Source of the DNA: Amphritea balenae | GTDB taxonomy: Bacteria; Pseudomonadota; Gammaproteobacteria; Pseudomonadales; Balneatricaceae | Reading direction: 5' to 3' | DNA length: 44,437 nt | Assembly: GCF_003858655.1 (NCBI RefSeq) | Contig: NZ_RQXV01000018.1 | Coordinates: 1-44,437 of the forward strand | In this document: positions 1-8,101 of the stretch, piece by piece | Numbering within the stretch: the stretch's first letter is position 1 | How the letters are laid out: every line of letters begins with the position of its first letter | Position numbers and translations under genes: made by a program | Notes under the pieces: model-generated | The model's database searches: none | Seen by the model: the letters and a program-made list of their open reading frames with translations, nothing else | What the model was told of the DNA's origin: nothing

Positions 1-1
1 T

Positions 2-325
2 TCTGCTGTAGCTGACGAACGTACCCGTACGTTCCAGGCTGACACTGCACGTGAAGCGAACGTATTCCACCACCTGATCACTCTGCCGACTTACCACACT
101 ACTGCATTGTCTGTAGACAACTTGGCAAAAGAGTACTTCGGTGAGCAAGGTATGCTGGGTTACGTTAAGAACGTACAGCGTGAAGAGATCCGTCAGGGTA
201 TCGCATGTGTTAAGCACCAGAACATGTCTGGTTCTGACATGGGCGACGACCACAAAGAATACTTTGCTGGTGAGAACGCTCTGAAAGCTGGCGGTGCGAA
301 AAACACCTCTAACCAGTTCGGTTAA
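2..325 (+). CDS. aceA: Isocitrate lyase, C-terminal end (partial)
   Basis: The reading frame is open from the left edge and stops at 323-325, giving the last 107 residues. The tail contains YHTTALSVDNLAKEYFG and REEIRQGIACVKHQNMSG and ends in NQFG. This matches the long isocitrate lyase type of Pseudomonas and marine gammaproteobacteria rather than the shorter E. coli enzyme. The enzyme cleaves isocitrate to glyoxylate and succinate in the glyoxylate bypass, in the cytosol. The catalytic KKCGH region lies outside the window. A hairpin terminator follows at about 400, so the gene probably ends its transcript. The family call rests on recall of the conserved tail. Confidence 0.88.
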   Translation, partial: SAVADERTRTFQADTAREANVFHHLITLPTYHTTALSVDNLAKEYFGEQGMLGYVKNVQREEIRQGIACVKHQNMSGSDMGDDHKEYFAGENALKAGGAKNTSNQFG

Positions 326-399
326 GCTGAATTAGTTTTAAGAGAAGTGCCCTGATATTACTTCCTCTGTACCAGGGTACATCTTAACTTCAGATAAAA

Positions 400-432
400 A
401 GGCGGCCCCTTGTTTAAGGCGCCGCTTTTTTT
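400..432 (+). terminator. Rho-independent terminator after aceA
   Basis: A GCGGC/GCCGC stem, extended by pairing of CCTT with AAGG, is followed by seven T residues. It lies 75 bp after the aceA stop and points in the same direction. Confidence 0.8.
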
Positions 433-499
433 ATAAATAAATTGTCAGAGGAACTTAATCTACGAAAGAATCGAATGGTTTTTTACGTTAGAATTTAGG

Positions 500-523
500 A
501 ACTTGCTTGTAGGCTCCCTTACC
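500..523 (+). repeat. Solo end of the 12.1 kb MITE-like element
   Basis: The stretch containing ACTTGCTTGTAGGCTCCCTT resembles the right terminal repeat of the element at 12116-12381 (ACTTGTTCGTAGGCTCCCTA). No matching second end was found nearby. It may be a remnant or a chance match. Confidence 0.35.
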
Positions 524-547
524 TGCTTTCTACTGCAAACTGATTAA

Positions 548-1123
548 GTGATTTCGAATATGACTGATACACCCGTTTTTCTTAAAGATGCTAACGATTT
601 GTTAACCGAACAAGGCTTTACGACGAGTAATATCTGGTACCACGGTACTTCATCCGCGCTGGTCGACTCTATCAAAGAGCAAGGCTTGAAGCGCTCCGGT
701 GATAAAGCGTTGAAAGCAGCAGCCAAGAAAACCATGGCAACTATCGGTAATAAGTACACAGAATCGATTGAACCGGTTTTTTTGACACAAAGTAAAGAGC
801 TGGCTTTTTACTGGGCTGAACAGACCGTACGAGACCGCAGCGTGCGGGTTGAAGGTGACGAGCAGCCTGTTGTGTTTGCTGCAAACCTGCCCGAAGCATT
901 GAATGCCAAAGTAAAACCCGATGTAGGTGCAGCAAGCTTACTGCTAGTCAAAGAAGGTGAGAACTTTATGGCCCACCTTGCGGGTATCTATCAGGCAAAT
1001 GGGTTCGGTGCACCACAAATAGATTTGATGAAAGCAGACCGCATGGAGTATTTAGGTAAATTAGGCATGGCCTATTATGATGCCGATCTTGAAGCTTCAT
1101 GTCTGGAATTGATTACAGGCTAA
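548..1123 (+). CDS. Hypothetical protein, ART-fold-like
   Basis: A 191-residue soluble protein that I cannot name. Residues about 29-48 (WYHGTSSALVDSIKEQGLKR) and about 76-91 (PVFLTQSKELAFYWAE) recall the HGT strand and the following helix motif of ADP-ribosyltransferase-fold proteins such as KptA-like and toxin-type ARTs. I cannot place a complete H-Y-E or R-S-E catalytic triad, so activity is not claimed. Two starts are possible: GTG at 548 and ATG at 560; neither has a good ribosome binding site, and the shorter start (MTDTPVF) is plausible. It stands alone between the aceA terminator and the repeat array. No signal peptide or membrane segment is seen. Confidence 0.6.
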   Translation: MISNMTDTPVFLKDANDLLTEQGFTTSNIWYHGTSSALVDSIKEQGLKRSGDKALKAAAKKTMATIGNKYTESIEPVFLTQSKELAFYWAEQTVRDRSVRVEGDEQPVVFAANLPEALNAKVKPDVGAASLLLVKEGENFMAHLAGIYQANGFGAPQIDLMKADRMEYLGKLGMAYYDADLEASCLELITG

Positions 1124-1136
1124 CTCTCTTAGATAT

Positions 1137-1613
1137 ATCTGATCAGGCTCATGTAAGGCGTACTATTCATCCTCTGCTAATACCTGATCAGATGTCGGTT
1201 TTGCTTCACTGGCGCAATGACTGACTCTTTTTGTCAGATCAGGCTGATATTCGGCGTTCTTCACTACCTCCACGAAGCCTGATCAGACGTCGGTTGCACT
1301 CTGCAGGCGCAATGAAACATTGCTGGCTTCGCTTACCTCGCATTGGCGTCCTGCTCTTTTATGTCAGATCAGGCCAAAGTTCTTAGTTCAACCTTTCCAT
1401 CGTGCAACCTGATCAGACGTCGGTTTCGCTTCTCAGGCGCAATGGAACATTGCTGGTTACGCTTACCTCGCATTGGCGTCCTGCTCTTTTATTGTCAGAT
1501 CAGGCCAAAGTTGTTAGTTCAACCTTTCCATCGTGCAACCTGATCAGACGTCGGTTTCGCTTCTCAGGCGCAATGGAACATTGCTGGTTACGCTTACCTC
1601 GCATTGGCGTCCG
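1137..1613. repeat. Direct repeat array, ~130 bp units with GATCAGGC hairpin arms
   Basis: The motif GTCAGATCAGGC recurs at 1233, 1363 and 1494, a period of 130-131 bp. The last two units are nearly identical over about 119 bp. A truncated, diverged unit precedes them at 1139. Each unit carries CAGATCAGGC and, about 35 bp later, a CCTGATCAG arm, so each can fold into a ~55 bp hairpin. A second imperfect inverted pair (AGGCGCAATG with CATTGGCGTCCT) fills the rest of the unit. This fills the 740 bp gap between the ART-like gene and the MFS gene, with no credible coding region inside. The final unit ends in CATTGGCGTCCGCCAATG, a perfect small palindrome at 1600-1617. Confidence 0.85.
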
Positions 1614-1867
1614 CCAATGGGAATCTAAAAGTGTTACTCCGATCCTTTAATACCCTTTGGCTAATACCAATGAATAGTCGGATTATCACTCTGTTTTTTT
1701 TAAAGTTAACTCTACGACTAAATCATATTTTACTCGGCAGGTGCCGGGGCTGTATTATCTGAGCCTTCAACTTGGCAGCAGTAACACCTCTTCACCCCCT
1801 TCTATTCTGGTATTTAGCAATACAGTGCTTAAGCACTTAGAGGGATAACCGAGAACAATTAGTTTAT

Positions 1868-3112
1868 ATGTTAACAAACTCAGAAATACCCGCTGATACA
1901 CGCCAAATTCATTATGCCTGGATCATTGTCTTTTCCGGCATGCTTACCCTGTTCTGTTGTATGGGGTTGGGGCGGTTTGCGCTGGGTATGTTGCTACCCT
2001 CAATGGGTGCAACTTTGCAGCTGAGCTATTCAGAGATGGGCTTTATCAGTACCGGTAATTTCATAGGTTACCTGCTCTCAGTATTTCTATGCGGCAAAAT
2101 GATTACCCGACTCGGTGAGCGAAAAACCATCGTTACCGGACTGGCTTTAATAACCGTCAGTATGCTGATTGTGAGTCAAAGTGATGTGCTTTGGCTTATT
2201 GTTCTGATGTATTTTATTACTGGTATTGGAAGTGGTGCTGCCAACATCACCGCAATGACATTAGTCGCCCACTGGTTTTCTAAGAAATACCGTGGCCGTG
2301 CAGCAGGTTACATGATCGTTGGTAACGGGTTAGGCATTATGGCCAGCGGGTTACTGATTCCCTGGCTCAATAGTCACTGGAGTGAATCAGGCTGGCGTAT
2401 TGGCTGGGCTTCATTTGCTGTGGTGATCGCCCTACTTACGCTGATTATCGCTGCACTGATTCGCAACAATCCAAAGCTACTATCGATAAGACCCTATGGC
2501 GATAGCGACTCTGGCACAACACCTAAAGCTGAGACTGATGAAGTTCGGGGTAAGGGGTTAAATCTGATCGCCCACATTGGTGCTATCTACTTTGTGTTTG
2601 GCTTTACCCACGTTATCTACGCGACCTTCATTGTCACCACATTGGTCGAAGAGTATCGTTTCAGTGAAGCAAAAGCGGGTCTGCTATGGATGTCGATAGG
2701 TATTCTCAGCGTCTTCTCCGGTGCCTTATTCGGTTGGCTATCCGATCATTTTGGCCGAAAAACCGGACTTATCACTGTCTATAGCATTCAGACGGTTTCA
2801 TATCTGTTAGTCGCGCTACAGCTAGGTGGCTACTCTCTGTATCTATCCATGATACTGTTCGGCCTTACCGCGTTTAGCATCCCAGCCATCGTTGCTGCAA
2901 TGGTGAGTGATATGCTGCCACCCTCTCAAGCGGGAAAAGTGTTCGGTTATGTCACTTTCTTTTTCGGTGTAGGACAGATCGGCGGACCTACACTGGCGGG
3001 TTATCTTGCAGAGGCGAGTGGCTCTTTCACTTCAGGTTACCTGCTCGCAGCACTCCTGACGGGCTTAGGAATAATACTTACCGCAGCGTTAAAATATAAT
3101 AAGACGGTTTAG
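1868..3112 (+). CDS. MFS transporter, YbfB/YjiJ type
   Basis: A 414-residue integral membrane protein with about 12 hydrophobic segments, the usual size for the major facilitator superfamily. The first helix starts at about residue 16 (HYAWIIVFSGMLTLF). The loop after helix 2 carries KMITRLGERKTIV, the usual MFS loop 2-3 position. A second, related loop (GWLSDHFGRKTGL) appears at about residue 290, as expected from the two-fold repeat. The N-terminal sequence (MGLGRFALGMLLPSM) resembles the YbfB/YjiJ group, whose substrates are unknown. The gene is alone on its strand, preceded by the repeat array and followed at 3121 by one more copy of the same hairpin motif. The ATG at 1868 has only a weak ribosome site upstream. 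Confidence 0.85.
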   Translation: MLTNSEIPADTRQIHYAWIIVFSGMLTLFCCMGLGRFALGMLLPSMGATLQLSYSEMGFISTGNFIGYLLSVFLCGKMITRLGERKTIVTGLALITVSMLIVSQSDVLWLIVLMYFITGIGSGAANITAMTLVAHWFSKKYRGRAAGYMIVGNGLGIMASGLLIPWLNSHWSESGWRIGWASFAVVIALLTLIIAALIRNNPKLLSIRPYGDSDSGTTPKAETDEVRGKGLNLIAHIGAIYFVFGFTHVIYATFIVTTLVEEYRFSEAKAGLLWMSIGILSVFSGALFGWLSDHFGRKTGLITVYSIQTVSYLLVALQLGGYSLYLSMILFGLTAFSIPAIVAAMVSDMLPPSQAGKVFGYVTFFFGVGQIGGPTLAGYLAEASGSFTSGYLLAALLTGLGIILTAALKYNKTV

Positions 3113-3120
3113 TTTAAAGT

Positions 3121-3176
3121 GCTGATCAGGCAGTTATCTTGTGTTTCCTTAACCAGAATATGGCCTGATCAGATAG
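3121..3176. repeat. Fifth copy of the GATCAGGC hairpin element
   Basis: CTGATCAGGC pairs with GCCTGATCAG across about 31 bp, as in the 1139-1560 array. It begins 9 bp after the MFS stop codon. No T-run follows, so it is not a canonical intrinsic terminator. A second small hairpin (TCCCATT/AATGGGA) follows at 3179-3197. Confidence 0.75.
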
Positions 3177-3223
3177 CATCCCATTTGGTGAATGGGACCA
3201 GAGACAAACGAAGCACTGGCTTA

Positions 3224-3571
3224 TTACACTGACGCAGTCACGGTCACTTCAATTAGCACAACATCGCGAGCCATAACTGACTCTACGCAGGTTCTTGCTG
3301 GCGCACAGCCTTCAGGCAGCCACTCATTCCAAAGTTCATTAAAAGCAGCAACATCTTTATTGTGTTTAATGTGAATCAAAGCACTCAGAATCTTACTTTT
3401 ATCGGACCCGGCTTCGGCAAGATGATCATCTATCCGCTCCAGCACTGATTTGGTCTGACCTATAATATCTTCATTCATATCCAGCGCTACCTGACCACAA
3501 AGATATACCGTGTCATTGTGAATCACGATTCTGCTTACTTTTTGAGTACTACGTTTGCGAATAATTGTCAT
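3224..3571 (-). CDS. RidA family protein (copy 1)
   Basis: A 115-residue RidA/YjgF/UK114 protein. Family features visible are VYLCGQVALD near residue 27 and the C-terminal block EGCAPARTCVESVMA, where the Arg of PAR corresponds to the carboxylate-binding Arg of active deaminases. RidA members hydrolyse reactive enamine/imine intermediates in the cytosol, and many paralogs have other or unknown roles. The PARTCV form and short length point to a paralog group rather than the archetypal RidA. The start has AAGGAAGT upstream on the coding strand. It lies just downstream of a closely similar copy on the same strand, so the pair looks like a tandem duplication and is likely cotranscribed. Confidence 0.85.
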   Translation of the reverse strand: MTIIRKRSTQKVSRIVIHNDTVYLCGQVALDMNEDIIGQTKSVLERIDDHLAEAGSDKSKILSALIHIKHNKDVAAFNELWNEWLPEGCAPARTCVESVMARDVVLIEVTVTASV

Positions 3572-3597
3572 GCCGATACTTCCTTATCTGTTCCTGT

Positions 3598-3945
3598 TTA
3601 CAGCGCTGCGATAACGGTTAATTCAACCAACACATCACTATTGGCCATGGTTGTCTGAACACAGGTTCTTGCCGGCGCACAGCCTTCCGGCAACCAGGCA
3701 TTCCACAAATCATTAAAGACACTAACATCGCTATTATCCTTAACATGGATAAGTACAGAGAGCATCTTACTGTTATCGGTTCCTGCCTCAGCCAGATCAT
3801 TTTCAATACTGGCTAAGACCGCTTTTGTCTGACCGACAAAATCGGCACTGAGATCAACAGGAATCTGACCGCACAGATAAACCGTTTCGTTATGTATTAC
3901 TATACGACTGAGTTTTTCGCCGATACGTTTACGCTCAAGTGTCAT
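3598..3945 (-). CDS. RidA family protein (copy 2)
   Basis: A 115-residue paralog of the next gene, of identical length. Shared blocks include KRIGEKLSRIVIHNETVYLCG against KRSTQKVSRIVIHNDTVYLCG, and EGCAPARTCV. By family it should act on small imine or enamine metabolites, but the substrate cannot be read from sequence. It is the upstream member of the pair; only 26 bp separate its stop from the start of copy 1, which supports cotranscription. The 300 bp upstream is shared with the divergent cupin gene. Confidence 0.85.
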   Translation of the reverse strand: MTLERKRIGEKLSRIVIHNETVYLCGQIPVDLSADFVGQTKAVLASIENDLAEAGTDNSKMLSVLIHVKDNSDVSVFNDLWNAWLPEGCAPARTCVQTTMANSDVLVELTVIAAL

Positions 3946-4251
3946 CAGACAAATCCTACAAAATATTGTGAAATAACAGGTCTCTACAACCTGGTAGCTA
4001 AAATGCTATAGATCCGCCAACGGATCATTTATCGCTACGTTAACACAGCATCAATCTGTTTCTTATCAAGATCACTACCATAGTGTGAAACGCCCGCTCT
4101 CAAGCGCTATAGTGAAAAAGTCGCAATATTAAGGAACATCAGCTGATATGGGTACGTCTGATCGGCAAGGAATTCGTTAACCTGTAATCAATCTGCTGCT
4201 AATTTCCTGTTTTGGTCTACTCTTTTTGAAACGAATTAAAGAGATAAAGTA
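3946..4251. other. Divergent intergenic region, no gene seen
   Basis: This 306 bp stretch separates the minus-strand RidA pair from the plus-strand cupin gene and should hold promoters for both. I see no convincing operator, repeat or small coding region. A purine-rich stretch (AAAGAGATAAAGTA) directly precedes the cupin ATG and is its likely ribosome site. Confidence 0.5.
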
Positions 4252-4575
4252 ATGCAAAACCTGCTGACAAATATTCCGGGAGAGCTTCCTGGCGAGCTGT
4301 TCACTACCCTACTTGAGAATGATCAGCTTAAAATTGAGCGTATCGTCTCCCGCGGCCACCACTCACCTGATAATGGCTGGTACGATCAGGATCGACATGA
4401 ATGGGTTCTGGTAATACAAGGGTCTGCCCGTATAGGCTATCCCGACAGTGAACCGGTCGAACTCGTTACCGGTCAGTATCTTCATATTCCAGCGCACCGA
4501 AAACACCGGGTTGAATGGACATCCCCTACTGAAAATACTATCTGGCTGGCTATCCATTATGGAACAACAACTTGA
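4252..4575 (+). CDS. Small cupin-domain protein
   Basis: A 107-residue single-domain cupin. The first cupin motif is seen around residues 43-62 (DRHEWVLVIQGSARIGYPD) and the second around residues 74-92 (GQYLHIPAHRKHRVEWTSP). The His and Glu of the first motif and the His residues of IPAHRKH could form a metal site. Family members range from small isomerases and dioxygenases to sensors, and no substrate can be assigned. The gene lies 98 bp before the crotonase on the same strand, so cotranscription is possible but not shown. Confidence 0.8.
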   Translation: MQNLLTNIPGELPGELFTTLLENDQLKIERIVSRGHHSPDNGWYDQDRHEWVLVIQGSARIGYPDSEPVELVTGQYLHIPAHRKHRVEWTSPTENTIWLAIHYGTTT

Positions 4576-4673
4576 CTAATTCGCTGTGCCACACCAGCAG
4601 ATCTGATACACTTTTATGCTTTATAAGAGGCTGAGTTGTAATAACAGTCCGATACTCTAACAATCGCCATGGA

Positions 4674-5519
4674 ATGAAGATGACTGACACACTGCAATAC
4701 CCTGTTCTTAATGACAGTACTCTGACCTTAGACAGCCGCGTAGCCACCCTTACCTTTCAACGCCATGATGTGCGTAACGCACTGACCGGCACCGGACTGA
4801 TTGATGATCTGGTCAATGTGGCTGAGTGGGTTAACCGCACGCCAGAAGTGTCTGTTCTGATCATTACCGGTGATGGTAGTGCATTCTCTGCCGGCGGCAA
4901 TATTAAAGAGATGAGCGAGCGGGACGGTGAGCACAAAGACGGCGCCTTCGCGGGTGACGTTTACGAGGTACAAAACAAATATCGTCAGGGCATCCAGCGT
5001 ATTCCGCTGGCGATGGCAAAAATCGACATTCCGGTAATCGCTGCCGTCAATGGTCCCGCTATCGGTGCAGGCTTTGATCTGACCTGTATGTGTGATCTGC
5101 GTATCGGCTCTACAAAAGCACTGTTAGGCGAAACCTTTGTTAATCTGGGCATCATTCCTGGCGATGGCGGAGCCTGGTTTCTACAACGCCTGATCGGCTA
5201 TCAAAAAGCCGCAGAACTAACCTTCACCGGGCGCGTAATCGGTGCTGATGAAGCAAAAGAGCTGGGTATATTGCTGGAGGTTGTAGAACCTGAGCAGTTG
5301 CTGGAAAAGGCTCAGGAACTGGCTAGCCGTATGGCAGAAAAGCCACCCCAGGCACTACGTATGACTAAACGTCTGATGAAAACGGCTCAGAAAATGGAGC
5401 TACCTGAATTCCTTGAGCACTGCGCGCTAATGCAGGGTATCTGCCACAACACCGAAGACCACCTTGAAGCCGTTAACGCTTTTGTCGAGAAGCGCACCCC
5501 TAACTATCAGGGTAAATAA
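4674..5519 (+). CDS. Enoyl-CoA hydratase/isomerase family protein
   Basis: A 281-residue crotonase-superfamily enzyme. The first oxyanion-hole segment is GSAFSAGGNIKEM near residue 70, and the second is NGPAIGAGFDLTCMCDLRI near residue 125. LGETFVNLGIIPGDGGAWFLQRLIG gives the usual catalytic region; an acidic residue is present at the GIIPGDGG position, so hydratase or isomerase activity is plausible. The C-terminal helices (KPPQALRMTKRLMKTA) complete the fold. It probably acts on an acyl-CoA in fatty acid or amino acid catabolism, but the exact substrate is open. The ATG at 4674 and the ATG at 4680 are both possible; GGAATG upstream fits 4680 slightly better. It ends at a strong bidirectional terminator. 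Confidence 0.88.
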   Translation: MKMTDTLQYPVLNDSTLTLDSRVATLTFQRHDVRNALTGTGLIDDLVNVAEWVNRTPEVSVLIITGDGSAFSAGGNIKEMSERDGEHKDGAFAGDVYEVQNKYRQGIQRIPLAMAKIDIPVIAAVNGPAIGAGFDLTCMCDLRIGSTKALLGETFVNLGIIPGDGGAWFLQRLIGYQKAAELTFTGRVIGADEAKELGILLEVVEPEQLLEKAQELASRMAEKPPQALRMTKRLMKTAQKMELPEFLEHCALMQGICHNTEDHLEAVNAFVEKRTPNYQGK

Positions 5520-5534
5520 GTAATCTATATTAAA

Positions 5535-5562
5535 TAAAAGGGGCCTGTAGGCCCCTTTTATT
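5535..5562. terminator. Bidirectional terminator between crotonase and ABC exporter genes
   Basis: AAAAGGGGCC-TGTA-GGCCCCTTTT is a perfect 10 bp stem with a four-base loop. An A-rich left side and T-rich right side make it functional in both directions between two convergent genes. Confidence 0.9.
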
Positions 5563-5584
5563 TAATTCTCAACGCTCTACTTGA

Positions 5585-7366
5585 TTACAGGATGCGATCC
5601 TGGCTCTTTGCATCACTCTTAAACTGCAGCTTTGCCAAGCGCGAATACAGTTCAGAGCTTTGTAATAGCTGATTATGGCTGCCCATCCCAACCATTTTGC
5701 CCTGATCTAGTACTACAATCTGATCGGCATGCAATATAGTCGAAAGGCGATGCGCAATAATCACTGTGGTACGCCCTTCCATTAACGTATCCAGCGCTAG
5801 CTGTACTTTATTCTCACTCTCAGTATCGAGCGCGCTGGTAGCTTCATCTAACAGCAGTATGCGGGGATCATTCAAAATTGCCCGGGCAATAGCAATACGC
5901 TGTTTCTGACCACCGGATAAACGCACGCCCTGTTCTCCAAGATCACTTTCATAGCCATCAGGCAAACGCTCAATAAACTCATGAGCATAGGCAGCCTTTG
6001 CGGCATCAATAACCTGCTCTTCAGTCGCGTCAGGCCTGCCGTAGCGAATATTGTCGATCACATTCGCGGTAAACAATGCAGGCTGCTGAGAGACCAACGC
6101 CATCTGCTGTCGCAACTCACGTGGATTAAATTCACGCAGATCAATAGCATCGAAACAAACCTGCCCCTTTGCCGGATCATAAAAACGCAATAGAAGTTCG
6201 AATACAGTAGATTTTCCGGCACCTGACGGGCCAACCAAGGCCGTTATACTTCCCTGGCTTAAGGTCAGTGAAAACTCCTCAAGCGCTGTTTGATCGGGAC
6301 GTGATGGATAATTAAAAGTAACCTCATCAAACGACAACTGAGGTTTCAGCGATGCTGCAACTGGAATCTGCTCTACAGACCCAGAGTTCGGTGCCTTAAT
6401 CTCACTCTCAGCATGCAGCAACTCCATTAGTCGTTCAGTGGCACCAACCGCCCGTTGTAACTCACCATACACTTCAGACAGAGTACCGACACCCATCGCC
6501 ACTATTAATGCATAAAACACAAAAGCCCCTAGTTCGCCTGCAGACATCGCACCGGTAATAACATCATAGCCACCCACCCAGAGCATGCCTGACAGAGCAC
6601 CGAACACCAATAATATGACCATCGCCATCAACATCGCTCGCTGGCGGATACGGTGCTGTGCAACTTTGAATGCCCTATCTACCTCTACCCCGAAAGCCCG
6701 GCTTTCATGGGTTTCCTGAGTGTAGCTCTGCACGGTTTTAATCTGCTGTATCACCTCACCTGCATAACTGCCAACGTCAGCAATACTGTCCTGGCTTTTG
6801 CGAGCCAGTGCCCGTACCCGGCGACCAAATATAAGAATCGGCAACAGTATCAGAGGCACGCCGGCGACAATAATCATCGACAGCTTAATATTAGTGACAA
6901 ACAGCATGATCAGAGCACCAGAAGTGGTCACTATACTCCTCAGCGCCATTGAAAAAGAACTGCCAATAATCGACTGAAGTAAGGTGGTATCGGTGGTCAG
7001 ACGCGACATGATTTCGCCGCTACGGTTTGTTTCAAAGTAGCTGGGATGCAGGCTAATAACATTATCAAAAACCGACTGACGAATATCAGCGGTTACCCGC
7101 TCTCCCAGCCAGGAAACCAGATAGAAGCGTATAAACGTACCGCAGGCCATCAGAACAGCCATAACCACCAGCATCGCAATAGCCTGGTTTAACTGTGAAA
7201 CAGACCCCGCAACAAAGCCATTATCGATTACCAGCCTCACACCCTGCCCAATAGCCAGCGTAATACCCGCAGTGAACAACAGTGCGATCATCGCCCCGAT
7301 CCAGTATCTGCGATATGGCAACATGAAGCCTATGAGCTGTTTTAGGGTTGAGAATTTATCCCACAT
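5585..7366 (-). CDS. ABC exporter, MsbA-like half-transporter
   Basis: A 593-residue fused permease-ATPase. Six membrane helices occupy residues about 20-305. The nucleotide-binding domain follows, with Walker A GPSGAGKST near residue 380, signature LSGGQKQRIAIARA near 483, Walker B ILLLDEATSALD near 503 and H-loop IIAHRLST near 536. This is the standard architecture of a homodimeric type IV exporter, and the sequence resembles the MsbA-related group. Substrates of that group include lipids, drugs and peptides. The gene is the last of a minus-strand run starting at 10530, 30 bp after the unknown Cys-containing protein. The context suggests it exports the product of the radical SAM/glycosyltransferase genes; that role is inference. 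Confidence 0.9.
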   Translation of the reverse strand: MWDKFSTLKQLIGFMLPYRRYWIGAMIALLFTAGITLAIGQGVRLVIDNGFVAGSVSQLNQAIAMLVVMAVLMACGTFIRFYLVSWLGERVTADIRQSVFDNVISLHPSYFETNRSGEIMSRLTTDTTLLQSIIGSSFSMALRSIVTTSGALIMLFVTNIKLSMIIVAGVPLILLPILIFGRRVRALARKSQDSIADVGSYAGEVIQQIKTVQSYTQETHESRAFGVEVDRAFKVAQHRIRQRAMLMAMVILLVFGALSGMLWVGGYDVITGAMSAGELGAFVFYALIVAMGVGTLSEVYGELQRAVGATERLMELLHAESEIKAPNSGSVEQIPVAASLKPQLSFDEVTFNYPSRPDQTALEEFSLTLSQGSITALVGPSGAGKSTVFELLLRFYDPAKGQVCFDAIDLREFNPRELRQQMALVSQQPALFTANVIDNIRYGRPDATEEQVIDAAKAAYAHEFIERLPDGYESDLGEQGVRLSGGQKQRIAIARAILNDPRILLLDEATSALDTESENKVQLALDTLMEGRTTVIIAHRLSTILHADQIVVLDQGKMVGMGSHNQLLQSSELYSRLAKLQFKSDAKSQDRIL

Positions 7367-7396
7367 GGATAGCGATCCTTAAGGTTATTCTTGGCT

Positions 7397-8089
7397 TTAA
7401 ATCTGATAGCTTGAAAGTAACTGGTCAAACTCATGTAAGCGTTCTGAGGTTAAAACAGTATCGTTGCTAAACATTTTATCTATAGACTCCTGTCCACCAC
7501 TACACCAACACTGTATCGCCAGAAGTCCCGCCTGACGAAGTTGAATAGCAAGCTGACAAGCTTGCGATGGCGAGTTAGCCGTAAATTCAAAAATATCTCC
7601 TTTGCTCATTTTTCTTAAGCCAAACAGAGCCTTTGAAATACTCACATCGGAACAACGATGAATCATAACAGCGGTATCTCTTAATAGATCAGTACTTAGA
7701 CTGTTAGTCACTTTTATTCTCGCCGTAGCTTCACCACAAGGATCACCACAGGCAAGAAAAGACTGAACATAATACTCTGAGGGGAAAATAACCGCAGATC
7801 CGGTCTCATAGATTTCACTATCACGCTTATCAATAAGCAGAGGCCCTAACCCAATAGGAATATCGAAACAATCAGCAACTTCAATTTCATCGCTTAACAT
7901 ATCCTCTAATGACGTTTGGCTGACCAGACTAACAGGTTCAGCAACTACCGGGACTGCGGTCGCTTCAGGTGTAACATATCCAAAATTAGCGACACAGACT
8001 GGGCCGAAATCATCCAGATAGATACTTACCTTATCCTCACTACCTACGACCTTGCGAATCAGGACATAAGCCTCGTCATTAGTGATCAT
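7397..8089 (-). CDS. Hypothetical protein in radical SAM/glycosyltransferase operon
   Basis: A 230-residue soluble protein that I do not recognise. It has no signal peptide or membrane helix. Six cysteines sit in the second half in the contexts LACGDPCGEA, IHRCSD, QACQ and CWCSGG, which could bind a metal or take part in thiol chemistry. The last 75 residues (ALFGLRKMSKGDIFEFTA, then a helix and a CWCSGG strand) weakly recall the two-layer fold of TusA-like sulfur carriers; this is a pattern impression, not an assignment. It starts 12 bp after the upstream glycosyltransferase stop and precedes the ABC exporter by 30 bp, so it is almost certainly part of the operon. It may be a pathway-specific enzyme or carrier. 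Confidence 0.7.
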   Translation of the reverse strand: MITNDEAYVLIRKVVGSEDKVSIYLDDFGPVCVANFGYVTPEATAVPVVAEPVSLVSQTSLEDMLSDEIEVADCFDIPIGLGPLLIDKRDSEIYETGSAVIFPSEYYVQSFLACGDPCGEATARIKVTNSLSTDLLRDTAVMIHRCSDVSISKALFGLRKMSKGDIFEFTANSPSQACQLAIQLRQAGLLAIQCWCSGGQESIDKMFSNDTVLTSERLHEFDQLLSSYQI

Positions 8090-8101
8090 ATCTCTCTCTT
8101 A

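Noticed and set aside
1137-1613. CRISPR array
   Set aside because: Units are 130 bp with nearly identical intervening sequence; no short repeats with unique spacers and no cas genes.
1343-1650. Two overlapping plus-strand reading frames (66 and 82 codons) in the repeat array
   Set aside because: They follow the 130 bp repeat unit, with the same peptide repeated, and have no ribosome site; they are by-products of the repeat.
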